Assembly (NCBI GenBank): GCA_001910725.1
Contig: MJGA01000123.1
Coordinates: 1-20,260, forward strand
Reading direction: 5' to 3'
Length of the DNA: 20,260 nt
DNA from: Phanerodontia chrysosporium
Taxonomy: Eukaryota; Basidiomycota; Agaricomycetes; Polyporales; Phanerochaetaceae
The translations under genes were made by a program, and so were the position numbers. The stretch's first letter is position 1; each line of letters begins with the position of its first letter. The notes beneath the pieces are model-generated. The model was given only the letters and a program-made list of their open reading frames with translations, was not told the origin of the DNA and searched no databases. This document shows positions 1-9,006 of this stretch, in pieces.

Positions 1-1206
1 GCGAGATCGATAGGATGACTGGCTAGGTTCGTATACGCCTGCTTCGATTTTCTCTCGAAGTAGTTGTACCACCTTATCCCTAATTCCGGGAGGAATAGGA
101 ATGTTGGGGAATGCCCATGGGATGTGCGGAACCACAGGTATGATGTACGGCGAGAAGTAGTCCTCGCGGAAGGATCCACGCTGGTGATCCTCCCATACGA
201 AGCTATTCTGATGTAGCTGTAGTACATGCTTGAACAGCTTTTCCTCCTCTGGCCATAGGAATCCCTGCGGGTTGATGTCCATCTCCTTAAGTCGTTCGTC
301 CGTCAGCCGTCCTCCATCGGGTATGAAGTCTGGTGGTCGAATAGGCAGTGGTTGCAGCGAAGCCAGAGGAGGGGGGTCTGGAATGCGACGCTCCACCTTG
401 GCGTCCTCTGGGTATACAGCTGGGACTGGCTTGACCTTGCGGTCTACGCGCTTGTACGCTGTAAGCACCTCTGGCAGGTACATGGGCTTGAAGGCTGAGA
501 ATATGTTCTCGCCGTCCATGCATAGCACAGTGTCTTCTTCGTCCAAATCCTCCAGAAACTCCTCCATAGGGACCGTGAAGAATATTGGAGGCGCCTCCGT
601 GTGCTCCAAATCTTCCTCTTGAATAGTCACGTAGAAGCCTGAGGCAGCACCGCTTGCGCTGCCTGCGTTCGTAGTCGTAGGTGTAGATGGTGCACGGTTA
701 GCACCCTGCTCGCGTGGCAAGCATGGTGGCGCTGATGCGCTTGATGCGCCTGGCGCGCCTGCGTGGTCGCTGTGCTGAGTGCTACCGCCGCAGTCTGCCT
801 GGCTTTGGCATGTGTGGCGGGCGCTGAGGTCGCTGGCGTGTTCTGATTTCGAGGCTGAGAGTTCAATTCCGGCAGGTGCAAAACATTGTTTCTGCCAGTT
901 TTGCACCGGATTCGTGCCTCCGGGGGTCGCTTGAGCTGCTGAGTCTCGGGACATTGGCAGTAAGTGTCCCGTCGCTCTGCACGCATGTTCATAAGGTGAA
1001 TCCTTTTGATTCACATCCTTAAGTACATGTGATGCAGCCCTTTTGGCCGTCCTAGACGCATACAAGCCGAAACTGGTAAGTAGTACAAATACAAAGGAAA
1101 ATAATGAAAAAATCGAAACTACTACTAGGGCCGTCGTGCCCGTGCTACTGCGAATACAATGGGAACATAGGGTTGCGTTGCCGCCGTGGACTACATCTCC
1201 AGCCAT
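1..1206 (-). CDS. ORF2 Pol N-terminal part, truncated at the window start (left unit)
   Basis: This is the first 402 codons of Pol, identical to the start of the complete copy at 14163-10135. It holds the predicted membrane helix (residues about 25-49), a Ser/Ala/Thr-rich linker (about 110-190), the conserved pre-RT region from about residue 195, and the first residues of the reverse transcriptase. The window edge cuts it just before the RT basic motif, so the catalytic residues are missing here only because of the truncation. The start is the first AUG in this frame after the ORF1 stop, with G at -3 and G at +4. Confidence 0.85.
   Translation of the reverse strand, partial: MAGDVVHGGNATLCSHCIRSSTGTTALVVVSIFSLFSFVFVLLTSFGLYASRTAKRAASHVLKDVNQKDSPYEHACRATGHLLPMSRDSAAQATPGGTNPVQNWQKQCFAPAGIELSASKSEHASDLSARHTCQSQADCGGSTQHSDHAGAPGASSASAPPCLPREQGANRAPSTPTTTNAGSASGAASGFYVTIQEEDLEHTEAPPIFFTVPMEEFLEDLDEEDTVLCMDGENIFSAFKPMYLPEVLTAYKRVDRKVKPVPAVYPEDAKVERRIPDPPPLASLQPLPIRPPDFIPDGGRLTDERLKEMDINPQGFLWPEEEKLFKHVLQLHQNSFVWEDHQRGSFREDYFSPYIIPVVPHIPWAFPNIPIPPGIRDKVVQLLREKIEAGVYEPSQSSYRSR
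875..934 (-). other. Hairpin followed by a 16-base motif, ORF2 5' copy (left unit)
   Basis: Arms GGTGCAAAAC (875-884) and GTTTTGCACC (898-907) pair over 10 bp around a 13-base loop. The motif at 919-934 is identical to 10087-10102, and both places have a hairpin on the same side. This copy lies in the linker part of ORF2. Confidence 0.6.
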
Positions 1207-1516
1207 AGCCTGAGCTGGAGCAGGGGCTACAGCGAAGACGAACCATTGGGCAGCCGCTTTTGTGGCTGTGAGTAGAGCGTGCACGCGTGCTGCGCGCACT
1301 CGTTTGCCCAACAGCCGGCCAGACTGTCCAGCGTGTGCCGAGACACTACAAACAGAGGATATAACAGAGAGATCAGCAGACAGAGGCCGTGGAGAGTAAA
1401 CGTTACCGAGATCCAAGCTTGGCTGCTCGGCGCGAACGCGGCCAAGAGCCTGTCCAGTACGAGTGACCGATGCCGAGGTTGACCGATGGTGTGCGCGCGT
1501 GTCCGTTGCTTCGCGC
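1207..1516 (-). other. ORF1-ORF2 gap with candidate intron (left unit)
   Basis: Between the ORF1 stop and the ORF2 AUG lie 310 bases without a convincing frame of their own. On the minus strand a pyrimidine-rich stretch ends in TTTGTAG at 1346, preceded by a CTGAT branch-like site. Two donors fit: GTAACG at 1406, giving a 61-base intron within the gap, and GTACGC at 1544 inside ORF1, giving a 199-base intron. The second removes the ORF1 stop and joins ORF1 to ORF2 in frame. Confidence 0.4.
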
Positions 1517-4500
1517 TCAGAAGAATGGGCCGCCGCGAGCGTACGGTGAGGCCGGCGGTCCCATGTGCCCGAGCTGAAAAAGCGTGATGGGGCGAATGAA
1601 GAGTTCGCCCCCGAGTCGGCCGTTGAGCCGAGCGTGACGGATGATGGGTGCGTGGGGATGGAATTCGTCGGCGTGCAGGATCTCGTCGCAGATCCTGACG
1701 TTCTTCGGCGCGTCCGGGTGACTTGAGAGCGCGGCCCAGCGGTGGCGAACCTGACGCAGGGCCCACTGCTCGTAGCCGAATAGGTAGGGCGTGCCGTAGG
1801 TCTCCATGTAGGGGTACATGCACTCGAGGTCGACTTGGGTTGGGCGCGCAGCGAACAGACGGTCGCTGATCCAGGTGGGTAAGCCGAACGCGTGGGTGAG
1901 CTGCACGAGCTCGCCGAGCTCTCGCTGAAGCCGGCAGCGGCGTTCAGTGGCGTGCGTGAGGATCGCAGCTGCGACGGCAGCGTCTTGAGCTGGGTATGTC
2001 GCTGTGTCGAAGACTGTGAGGATGAACGGGGGCCGCGGTCCGATGTGTTCGAGCGTGGGCGGCCCGACGAGCGTCGGCACCAGTACATCGGGCGGATAGA
2101 GTGGGATGGCGGACGGCGGCATGGCGAGCTGACGGCCCGCAACAGCAGCGTGGGCAACGTCTTGTTCTTCATGCTGCTGCGGTGCCTCTTGTGGCTCGGG
2201 GGACGCGACGGTGATGGTGAAGGCGTGAACCTCCGGCATGGGCGTATGCATGCCGGTGGGGGTGGACGCGATGCTGAAGGGGGTGCTTACAGGTGTAGGC
2301 CCCTTCTTCTCTCGTATCTCTCCCTCCTCCAGCTCCTCCTCGTTGTCCCCCTCGTCCTTCGGGTCTTCGCATGCCATCTCGGCGTCGATGGTCTCGGGTG
2401 GCGAGTACTCACTCGTCGCGCTGCTGCCTGGGTAAGGGAGCAGTGCGTCGATGTCCATGAGTGGCTCAGCCGCTGCCTGTCGTAGATGAGCTCCCCAGGG
2501 GACGAGTGCGAGGCAGTCGTGCTCGCCCACCTGCGTCTCGTTGGGCGCGTCTGCGCTCCCAAGTTCGGCGACGGCCTTGCGCAGAAGCTCGGGCTCGAGC
2601 TCCTGTGTGAGGCCTTCGATGAACGCTTGCAGCGGGTCGTCGCTGCTCACGTTTGCGGCGTAGGGCGGTGGTGCGTTGGAGCCGAAGCCTTCGCTGGCTT
2701 CGGGCTTCTCCTCGGTGCAGCTGACATCGTCGGTGTGATCGCCATAGACAGTGTCGGGGTCGCCAGAGAGGTGAGAGTCAAGCGGAGTGTAGGGGTACGG
2801 AGGGATAAAGACGCGGCAAGGTGCCGGTCGAGCCAAGGGGAGCCGGTTGGTCGAAGTCTCGGGTGAGGAAGTCGCACTGCGAGCGAGCGGCTCGCGAGCG
2901 GGCGTCTGCTCCGGCTCCTCGGAGGCTCGTTCGTGCCGGCGCCACCAAGTCCTCCCCTGCCTATTCAGGCAGGCTCGAGTCTTCTCCTCTCGGGCGGCTT
3001 GTCTTTGAGCTGCATCCTCGGCCGCGGTCGGCACGAGGGTCTCGCAGAGCATGCCGGCTGACGCCTCAATGCGTCTGTCCGCAACGTCCTCGCGGATGGC
3101 GCTCTTGACGCGTCGGCGGAAGTCGCTGGGGACGAAATGGGCGTCCCAGAGCCATGTTGCAGGTAAGTCTTCGGTCTTCTTCCTTCGTCGCTGAACCGGT
3201 ATCGTGTAGGTCGCGGCGGCGTTGTCGAGATACTCCTCGGCAGCGCTGCTGCTCGTGTTCGTCTCATCGTCGACGGTGCTAGCCTCGCTGGCATCGTCGT
3301 CGATGTCTTCTTCGGCTTCGGCGTACCCGGTCGCGACGTTGAGGTACGGCTCGTACCTCGGCTCGTGGACAAGGTGTTGCCCTCGGCGATGCTGCTCGGG
3401 CCAGGTCTCGGTGAGCAGCCCCTTCGGTGCCCACTGCCCGTCCAGCAGCTTGAGTGCCGCGGCGTCCGTCCATGCCCGGATGGTGAGGCGTCGGCTTGGG
3501 TCCAACCGGTACGTTCGGCGGCGTGCTCGTTCGACTAACGCCCCCATCTGCTGCAGGAGCGGGTCGCGGAAGGCTGGCGGCAGGTACCCCGGCTGCGCGA
3601 GGGTCAGCAGCGTGCTGGGCGACGGCGTGCCGGCCGGCGTCCACATGCGTAAGCTTCCCTTGTACGCCGTGGCCGGTGCGCATCCGATGCGGGCCTGGAT
3701 CGTCGCGGGAGCGGTCCAGCGCAGCGTCGTGGTGTCTTCGCCCGGCGGGTGCAGCTCGCAGGCCATCTCGTCGACCTGGTAGGTGACGTGGATAGGCGGC
3801 CAGCGCGGGTATGGTACTTGCGGCGTGGCGACGGCAACTGTCGCCTCGTTCGGTGGCTGTGGGATGTCGATACGTCTCGGGACGGTGAGTGGCCAATATA
3901 CGAGCTGGTACTGACTCTTCAGGCTCGTTGCTTTCGGATATGCTACCTCCCCGAGAACGTTCTCGTGTTGGTAGCATACCGAAAGCATTTCGACGGTGTC
4001 GCCGTCGTCCTCGGGCACGAGTGCGGCGATGACCGGCGGCACCTCGATGCTGTAGTAGAGCGAGCAGTGGTCGTCGATCGGCGGCATGGTGGCGATGCGC
4101 GCGTTCATCGCGCTCGTCGCCCTCGAGTCGTGCGCAGGCGAGAACGCGATGCGGATGGCGTCGGCGATGCCGAGCTGCTGAGCTCGGTCGAGCAGCTCGC
4201 CGAGCTGCGGGTGCTTGGCGCGGTTGACGGTCCAGAGGGGGACCGACATCGTGTTGGGTGCAGCTCGGGGAGGGCGAGGAGCTGTCTGGGTGAGTCGTTT
4301 CGCCCCCTCTATGGCCTTATATGCGTTTGACACGCCTTGTAGACGCTCCCAGGAGCCTTCCTCGGGCTCACTCGAATATTCGGGTGGGCCCTCCTCTCTC
4401 TCGGCGTACACCAGCACCTGTGGGACGTCCTGCGAGGCGTCCCAGGGCGTGTTTGGTGGTGTTGGCATGGTCGCGCAACCGCGATCTTGAGTCGACGGAG

Positions 4501-7500
4501 GCATCTCGAGCCCCAGGTGCGTCGAATCTGCTTGCTGTAGTGCTTCGGCCACTTCGTCGATGGCTTTGCTGACCTCTTGCGTGCTGAATAGCAGATCTGG
4601 ATCTTCGAGTTGAGGCGTGGCGAAGGTGCGCCACGATATCGCATCGCGCGCAATGGAGGCGCGATCTGGCACGGAGAGCGGTTTCCGGGGTCCTGGTGAG
4701 TTCTCCATTCGCCTGCCGAGCCTGTCGGCGGTCTCGCTCCCTGCCTGCTGAGGTCTCCCATTCAGCAGGTCTCCCTGCAGGATCAGGTCTCCCAGACCGA
4801 ATCCTGGGGTCTCCTGCCGGTCACCTGCGCACACCCCTGTGTGGCGCAGGCGGTCTGCTGGTCTGCCCGCGACCTGACCGAGCTCCTCTGCCTCGGTCAG
4901 CTGTCGTTCGCCTAGCCTTCGGACGAATCGTGGCAGCGGTTCGGCCGAAGGACCTTCTCGCAGCTGCTCGTCCAGCAGCTGCTTCAGGTACGTTCCTGTT
5001 CCTTCTCGCACTTGCGGCGGCGTGGCCCAGCCGAGCACGACTAGTCGAAGGTCGTGCTCGCGCTCGGCATAGCGTCGGTCGTCTTGCGGGTTGCGCCAAA
5101 CATCGCCGGGTACGTACAATCCGTCTCTCTCGTCTCGTTCGATCTGGGCTAATTGCTCTTGGTAGCAATGTAGCAGTCTCGCGCGGGCAACCTTCTGCAC
5201 GAGCTCGTCGCTCTCTCGGCTCGGCTGCTGCAGCTTCTGCAGCAGAGCCTCAAGCATCCGCGTTGCCTCAGCTGGCGTCTCGGAGTCGTAGGTACGTTCT
5301 CGTCTTGGGAATCGATCGATTGGCTGATGCAGCCGTGCAGGTGGCTGCAGGTGGGGCGCAGTATTCCGCATGTACTGCCCCCAGAACTGCTCGGCAGTCG
5401 TGTGCGCGCTGTACACCCGAGGTACGTCATCTGAGCTTTTCTCGGGTTCGCTGTCTTGTTCATCGTCCCTATCTTCGGCGGCGTGCAACGATACCTCGCT
5501 CTCGCTGGGCGATAGCGGTACGAGGTCGGGTAGCGAGTCGGGTGTGGCCGAGCGTTCTTCGAGGTACGCTTCCCAGAGTCGTCGTTCGCGTCGTTTCTGA
5601 GCTCGCCTACGCTTTTTGCGCATTACGTACCATGACAATTCGTCCACTGTGCTGGACATACGTGCACAGGTGCGCTCCTGGTCCTCTACGTATGCCTCCA
5701 GGTCGCTAACTCTTAACAATAGCTCCTGGACCTCATCCTCCATCTCCTTCCCGCTTGAAGTGTCTTCGGTGGTGGTCTCGCTGGTAAGCGAGTGTGCCAT
5801 GACTTTGGAGATCCACCCGCCTAAGTACTGACCGGCCTTTTTGAGCCAGCCTGGCCAGGGATCTCCTCCGCCTTCCGGAAAATGGGAATCCTCATTGAGG
5901 AGAATTAACCCTCCAGGCATGGTGAGTTCTTCCTCGGTGTCGTCCAGTTCCTCTTCGCTGACATGCTGTTCGCTGGGGACCGATTGTCCCTCGCCTTCAG
6001 ACTCCGTGTCGCCTTCGACCTCCTCAAGGCGATGCTTGCCCAGTATGTCCGTGCGCCACACGCTGCGCTGGGCGAGCGTGTCCGCGTTCTCGTTCACGGA
6101 CATGGCCTCCACTTGCTTGGTCAGAGTCTCCTCGTCTTCGGATCGTTTCGCTTGCTGACTCCTTGCCTCCTCCTCCTCTTGCGTAGGAGAGGGCTCCTCC
6201 GCCACAGGGTTTGCCTCGTCTGGTGCTTCCTCAATGCGCGCAACTGCGTTTTGACGGGTGAGTGGTTTCGTACGCCTTGCTTTGAGCATTACTGAGTACG
6301 CTTCCACCCACGGCGAGACTTGCACGCTATGGCCTGAGGGTGTCTTCAACAGGTGCTGCCGGGTCGAGTCGAACGCTTGCGCCTGCGAGCGAGAGACGTA
6401 CTCCGCGATCTCGGGATCAACTTGGTCAGGCGTGACCAAAATCTCGAAATTCACTCGCAGTCCCTTGTCCTTGAATTGCAGGTACGTCCCATCCAGCCTC
6501 TCGTCTATTGACACAAAGTTTCCGCGCTGCCATGGCCGTCCCAACAGCAGGTCGAACGGTGCACGCTGCCCAACAAAGACGTTGGCGTACGTGGTCACCG
6601 CGCCACAAGAGAGCGGGACGTCAGGCATGAAGCCTGACAGCACGCCTTCGCCTCCGTTGGCGTCGCCCATCGTGATCTGCTTGGTCACGTCCATGGGCCT
6701 GCTGAGGCAGTTCAGCCACACCTTGTGGTGAACAATGTTCAACTGCGACCCCGTGTCGATAATCGCAAGGATGGGTACTCCGTTGCACTCCATTCGCAGC
6801 TTTATGAGCTGTCCTCGGGTGCGTGGCGTGAACACCGTGGCTGAGAGCGGGTTGTCTGTGCCAACGTATTGCGCTGAAGGTTTGTCCGGTGGGCGCGCAG
6901 CTGTCTTCACCTTGATGACGTCCTGGACTTGCTGACTGACTTCCTTTGAGACAGCCAGCAACTCGCCGACGGCGACAGTCACCGGCGTGTTCAGGACCTT
7001 ATCCAGGACGGACTTCGGGTTCACAAGCTGCTGCAGCTCGGAGCGACGTGGCATGCGTTTGTCGTCGCGCTCTCGCTTGGGTTCTGCATCTGCCATAGGC
7101 ACGTCCTCATCCTGCTTCTCTCGCTCCTTTCCCTTCTGACCCTTCCTTGCCTTCTTCGCCAAACTTGGGTCTTCGTGGAATGCGCTAGGGTCGTTCGGAT
7201 TGAACGCTGGCTTGTGGACATCAACCGGTGTGGGGTTATATGCCTGGGGCGCTGGACGCGAGCTGGAGGCCTGCAGCGGCTCCTTGACTGACGGAACATT
7301 CTCCTTGTCCCGTTTGTCATGGATCTGTCTGCGTGGTGGTACCCAGACTCTGTCAAACTTCTCCTTTCGCGCCTGCGTGGTGGACCGAAGTTGTCGATCC
7401 GGACCGAACACTTCTCCGTATGTAGGCTCGTCGTCTTCATCCGTTTCATCCTCCTGGATCCATTGCTGAGCAGCGTAAACATTCCTCGTAGGTGCAGGGA

Positions 7501-8974
7501 TGTTTTGCGAATGGATAGGGATGAAGTTGCTCTGCGGGGCGAGTGCCCTCTTGACCGCTGAGACGATGGTCTCGTTCGTGCCGCGACGAATGTACGTCCC
7601 GTTCCTGAAAACGTATCGCCCTCGAGTATCCCTTGCGAGGATACCCTGGTTGACGTAGTCTTGCAGCTGCTGACAGGTGTTCATGGTGTGGCCTCCTTCG
7701 CCGCAGCCATAACAAGTACGTGAGTCGCCTTGGTACTGTCCGCGAGGCTCTCCTCCCAGATGCGGAGGTGGGTCTCGTGGAAGGAGCCTTGTCATCCGTG
7801 GCGCGTTCTGCTGCTGCTCCCTCTGCTCCTTGGGCGTAGGGATAATTTCCTTGATTGCAGGGTTTATCGTATACACCTTGAAGTAGATGACAGCGTAGCG
7901 AGTGTCGTCCACAGACATGCGCGAGAGTTGGTCAATTAGCTCCTCGAGCTCCTTGTCCTGCTTCGCCTTGGTCTCCTCTTCTTTGCGGGCTTGCCTACGA
8001 TGCGATCGCGACGGTGCGTCCGAGTCCGAGTCCGACGCTGGACTCACACTCTTCCGCTCGATGACAAGCCTTTTCTTGGTGTCCCTGCGCTTATGTGCGT
8101 GGCTGCTGGAGTGACAGCGATGGGACTTCTTTCGAATGACATCAGACTCTGAGTCAGAGTCTTCGTCGTTCGATGGGTCGGAGTCTGACTCGTCAGGCTC
8201 CGAGGAAGAGTCCTCGCCTGTGTCCAAGGGGATCCGCTCTGTATCAAAGCGATCTCGCCTCAGCAAACTCTCAGCGGCTTTGCACACGTCATCCTCCGCG
8301 AACGGCTTCTCCAGGTCATGGTTAGGCTTCTGGGCCATAAGCCTAGCCTCAAGCATGCCCCGGAAGCGTGGTGGGATACCAAGCCAAAGGTATGTCTCGT
8401 AATCGTTGGTGGTAATCTTGTTGCGCTGCTGGAGCCATCCAGCAATGCGCACGAAGCCTCGGCGGTACTTCATCCATGCCGCCAAGTCCTTGATCTTTTT
8501 CTTCTCCGTAGTCTGGATGTATCGCATTAGGTCCGCGAGCTTGAACCTTTTCTTGTCGCGCTCCGCTTCGTAGTACTTGATGAAGTCGCGAGCGAATGCG
8601 TCCCAGTTCTTGTCCCTATAACTCCTGAGTCCTTCAAGAGTTTCGCGAACCGTACGAGAGCAGTAGTGTACGAAGCTCTCGATCTTGTCCACGTCTGAGG
8701 TGATGTGATGCTTGGTACAAAGTCGATTGAAGAAGTAAAGGAAAGACTCGACATCAGAGTGCTTTCCCTTAAACGTCTTCGGGGCACTTCGAGTGCCGGG
8801 AAGTGGAAGGTCTGCAATGCCTTGTTGCGCCATGGTACTAGCAGCAACTTGCGCGTAGGTCCTTCGAGGTGATGCTGACGATGCTTGCGTGGGGGAAGGG
8901 GTAGTCACTGACAGATCCGAGAGTGTGTCCAGTGATGATGGTGAACTTGAAGAGAGCGATGCTCCAGTGGGCAT
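1517..8974 (-). CDS. ORF1: Gag, retropepsin and ~1,600-residue extension (complete, left unit)
   Basis: The product has 2485 residues. Residues about 77-245 form a helical capsid-like Gag region, and residues 250-330 are Ser/Asp- and Arg-rich. A CX2CX4HX4C zinc knuckle lies at 421-434 (7673-7714). A retropepsin follows with its catalytic DTGS at 740-743 and an LLLGRPW motif near 805-812, so Gag would be cut from its precursor by its own protease. After about residue 880 I recognise no family. That part has acidic stretches, a predicted coiled coil near 1078-1116 running into a basic NLS-like stretch (about 1117-1131), a compact domain at about 1576-1880 and another at about 2310-2480. I chose the ATG at 8974, the first AUG of the predicted transcript (T at -3, weak context). 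The ATG at 8833 (residue 48) has a much stronger context and may be used. ORF1 overlaps no other real frame, and ORF2 lies in the +1 frame downstream. Confidence 0.9.
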   Translation of the reverse strand: MPTGASLSSSSPSSLDTLSDLSVTTPSPTQASSASPRRTYAQVAASTMAQQGIADLPLPGTRSAPKTFKGKHSDVESFLYFFNRLCTKHHITSDVDKIESFVHYCSRTVRETLEGLRSYRDKNWDAFARDFIKYYEAERDKKRFKLADLMRYIQTTEKKKIKDLAAWMKYRRGFVRIAGWLQQRNKITTNDYETYLWLGIPPRFRGMLEARLMAQKPNHDLEKPFAEDDVCKAAESLLRRDRFDTERIPLDTGEDSSSEPDESDSDPSNDEDSDSESDVIRKKSHRCHSSSHAHKRRDTKKRLVIERKSVSPASDSDSDAPSRSHRRQARKEEETKAKQDKELEELIDQLSRMSVDDTRYAVIYFKVYTINPAIKEIIPTPKEQREQQQNAPRMTRLLPRDPPPHLGGEPRGQYQGDSRTCYGCGEGGHTMNTCQQLQDYVNQGILARDTRGRYVFRNGTYIRRGTNETIVSAVKRALAPQSNFIPIHSQNIPAPTRNVYAAQQWIQEDETDEDDEPTYGEVFGPDRQLRSTTQARKEKFDRVWVPPRRQIHDKRDKENVPSVKEPLQASSSRPAPQAYNPTPVDVHKPAFNPNDPSAFHEDPSLAKKARKGQKGKEREKQDEDVPMADAEPKRERDDKRMPRRSELQQLVNPKSVLDKVLNTPVTVAVGELLAVSKEVSQQVQDVIKVKTAARPPDKPSAQYVGTDNPLSATVFTPRTRGQLIKLRMECNGVPILAIIDTGSQLNIVHHKVWLNCLSRPMDVTKQITMGDANGGEGVLSGFMPDVPLSCGAVTTYANVFVGQRAPFDLLLGRPWQRGNFVSIDERLDGTYLQFKDKGLRVNFEILVTPDQVDPEIAEYVSRSQAQAFDSTRQHLLKTPSGHSVQVSPWVEAYSVMLKARRTKPLTRQNAVARIEEAPDEANPVAEEPSPTQEEEEARSQQAKRSEDEETLTKQVEAMSVNENADTLAQRSVWRTDILGKHRLEEVEGDTESEGEGQSVPSEQHVSEEELDDTEEELTMPGGLILLNEDSHFPEGGGDPWPGWLKKAGQYLGGWISKVMAHSLTSETTTEDTSSGKEMEDEVQELLLRVSDLEAYVEDQERTCARMSSTVDELSWYVMRKKRRRAQKRRERRLWEAYLEERSATPDSLPDLVPLSPSESEVSLHAAEDRDDEQDSEPEKSSDDVPRVYSAHTTAEQFWGQYMRNTAPHLQPPARLHQPIDRFPRRERTYDSETPAEATRMLEALLQKLQQPSRESDELVQKVARARLLHCYQEQLAQIERDERDGLYVPGDVWRNPQDDRRYAEREHDLRLVVLGWATPPQVREGTGTYLKQLLDEQLREGPSAEPLPRFVRRLGERQLTEAEELGQVAGRPADRLRHTGVCAGDRQETPGFGLGDLILQGDLLNGRPQQAGSETADRLGRRMENSPGPRKPLSVPDRASIARDAISWRTFATPQLEDPDLLFSTQEVSKAIDEVAEALQQADSTHLGLEMPPSTQDRGCATMPTPPNTPWDASQDVPQVLVYAEREEGPPEYSSEPEEGSWERLQGVSNAYKAIEGAKRLTQTAPRPPRAAPNTMSVPLWTVNRAKHPQLGELLDRAQQLGIADAIRIAFSPAHDSRATSAMNARIATMPPIDDHCSLYYSIEVPPVIAALVPEDDGDTVEMLSVCYQHENVLGEVAYPKATSLKSQYQLVYWPLTVPRRIDIPQPPNEATVAVATPQVPYPRWPPIHVTYQVDEMACELHPPGEDTTTLRWTAPATIQARIGCAPATAYKGSLRMWTPAGTPSPSTLLTLAQPGYLPPAFRDPLLQQMGALVERARRRTYRLDPSRRLTIRAWTDAAALKLLDGQWAPKGLLTETWPEQHRRGQHLVHEPRYEPYLNVATGYAEAEEDIDDDASEASTVDDETNTSSSAAEEYLDNAAATYTIPVQRRRKKTEDLPATWLWDAHFVPSDFRRRVKSAIREDVADRRIEASAGMLCETLVPTAAEDAAQRQAAREEKTRACLNRQGRTWWRRHERASEEPEQTPAREPLARSATSSPETSTNRLPLARPAPCRVFIPPYPYTPLDSHLSGDPDTVYGDHTDDVSCTEEKPEASEGFGSNAPPPYAANVSSDDPLQAFIEGLTQELEPELLRKAVAELGSADAPNETQVGEHDCLALVPWGAHLRQAAAEPLMDIDALLPYPGSSATSEYSPPETIDAEMACEDPKDEGDNEEELEEGEIREKKGPTPVSTPFSIASTPTGMHTPMPEVHAFTITVASPEPQEAPQQHEEQDVAHAAVAGRQLAMPPSAIPLYPPDVLVPTLVGPPTLEHIGPRPPFILTVFDTATYPAQDAAVAAAILTHATERRCRLQRELGELVQLTHAFGLPTWISDRLFAARPTQVDLECMYPYMETYGTPYLFGYEQWALRQVRHRWAALSSHPDAPKNVRICDEILHADEFHPHAPIIRHARLNGRLGGELFIRPITLFQLGHMGPPASPYARGGPFF
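3931..3985 (-). repeat. 55-base near-perfect inverted repeat inside ORF1 (left unit)
   Basis: A 14-bp palindrome, CGAGAACGTTCTCG (3952-3965), is flanked by a 4x4 mismatch, then a 9-bp arm pair (3939-3947 with 3970-3978), a single bulged A, and a 7-bp arm pair (3931-3937 with 3979-3985). It lies in coding sequence for residues near 1665-1682 of ORF1, in the unrecognised extension. The DNA could form a cruciform and the RNA a long hairpin. Confidence 0.7.
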
Positions 8975-8988
8975 ACACAACAACTATT

Positions 8989-9006
8989 CCCCTGCGGTGG
9001 TCACCA
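8989..9006 (-). other. Candidate tRNA primer-binding site
   Basis: Two bases after the inferred LTR end the minus strand begins TGGTGACCACCG. The TGG complements the CCA tail of a tRNA, and the plus strand reads like an acceptor end (GGTGGTCACCA). The primer tRNA is not identified. A tRNA-Arg type is conceivable from the GTGGTC-N-CCA pattern, but I cannot confirm it. Confidence 0.5.

Larger units (their letters stand above)
1..7305. repeat. 7.3-kb direct repeat, left copy
   Basis: This stretch recurs in the same orientation at 12958-20260 with a constant offset of 12957 up to base 6568. Beyond that, four one-base indels separate the copies: a CCC run at 6569-6571, a GG at 7040-7041, a GGGG at 7246-7249 and a GG at 7268-7269. 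The repeat arises because the window covers about 1.56 units of a 12957-bp tandem. Its ends are window edges and have no biological meaning. Confidence 0.97.

Noticed and set aside
861..872. tRNA T-arm-like GTTCAATTCC
   Set aside because: The flanking bases do not form a T stem, and no acceptor or anticodon arms are present nearby.
1517..2172. Classical -1 programmed frameshift from ORF1 to ORF2
   Set aside because: ORF2 is in the +1 frame relative to ORF1, so a -1 slip cannot join them, and I saw no obvious slippery site near the ORF1 end. Splicing or reinitiation fits better.
4696..5709. 337-codon open frame on the plus strand
   Set aside because: It lies antisense to ORF1 in its most GC-rich part, is full of Arg, Ala and Ser, shows no domain, and repeats exactly at 17653-18666 as expected from the duplication. 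It is a shadow of the ORF1 codons.
8975..8983. ORF1 start at 8983
   Set aside because: The codon at 8983-8981 is TTG on the minus strand. The first ATG of the frame is 8974-8972.
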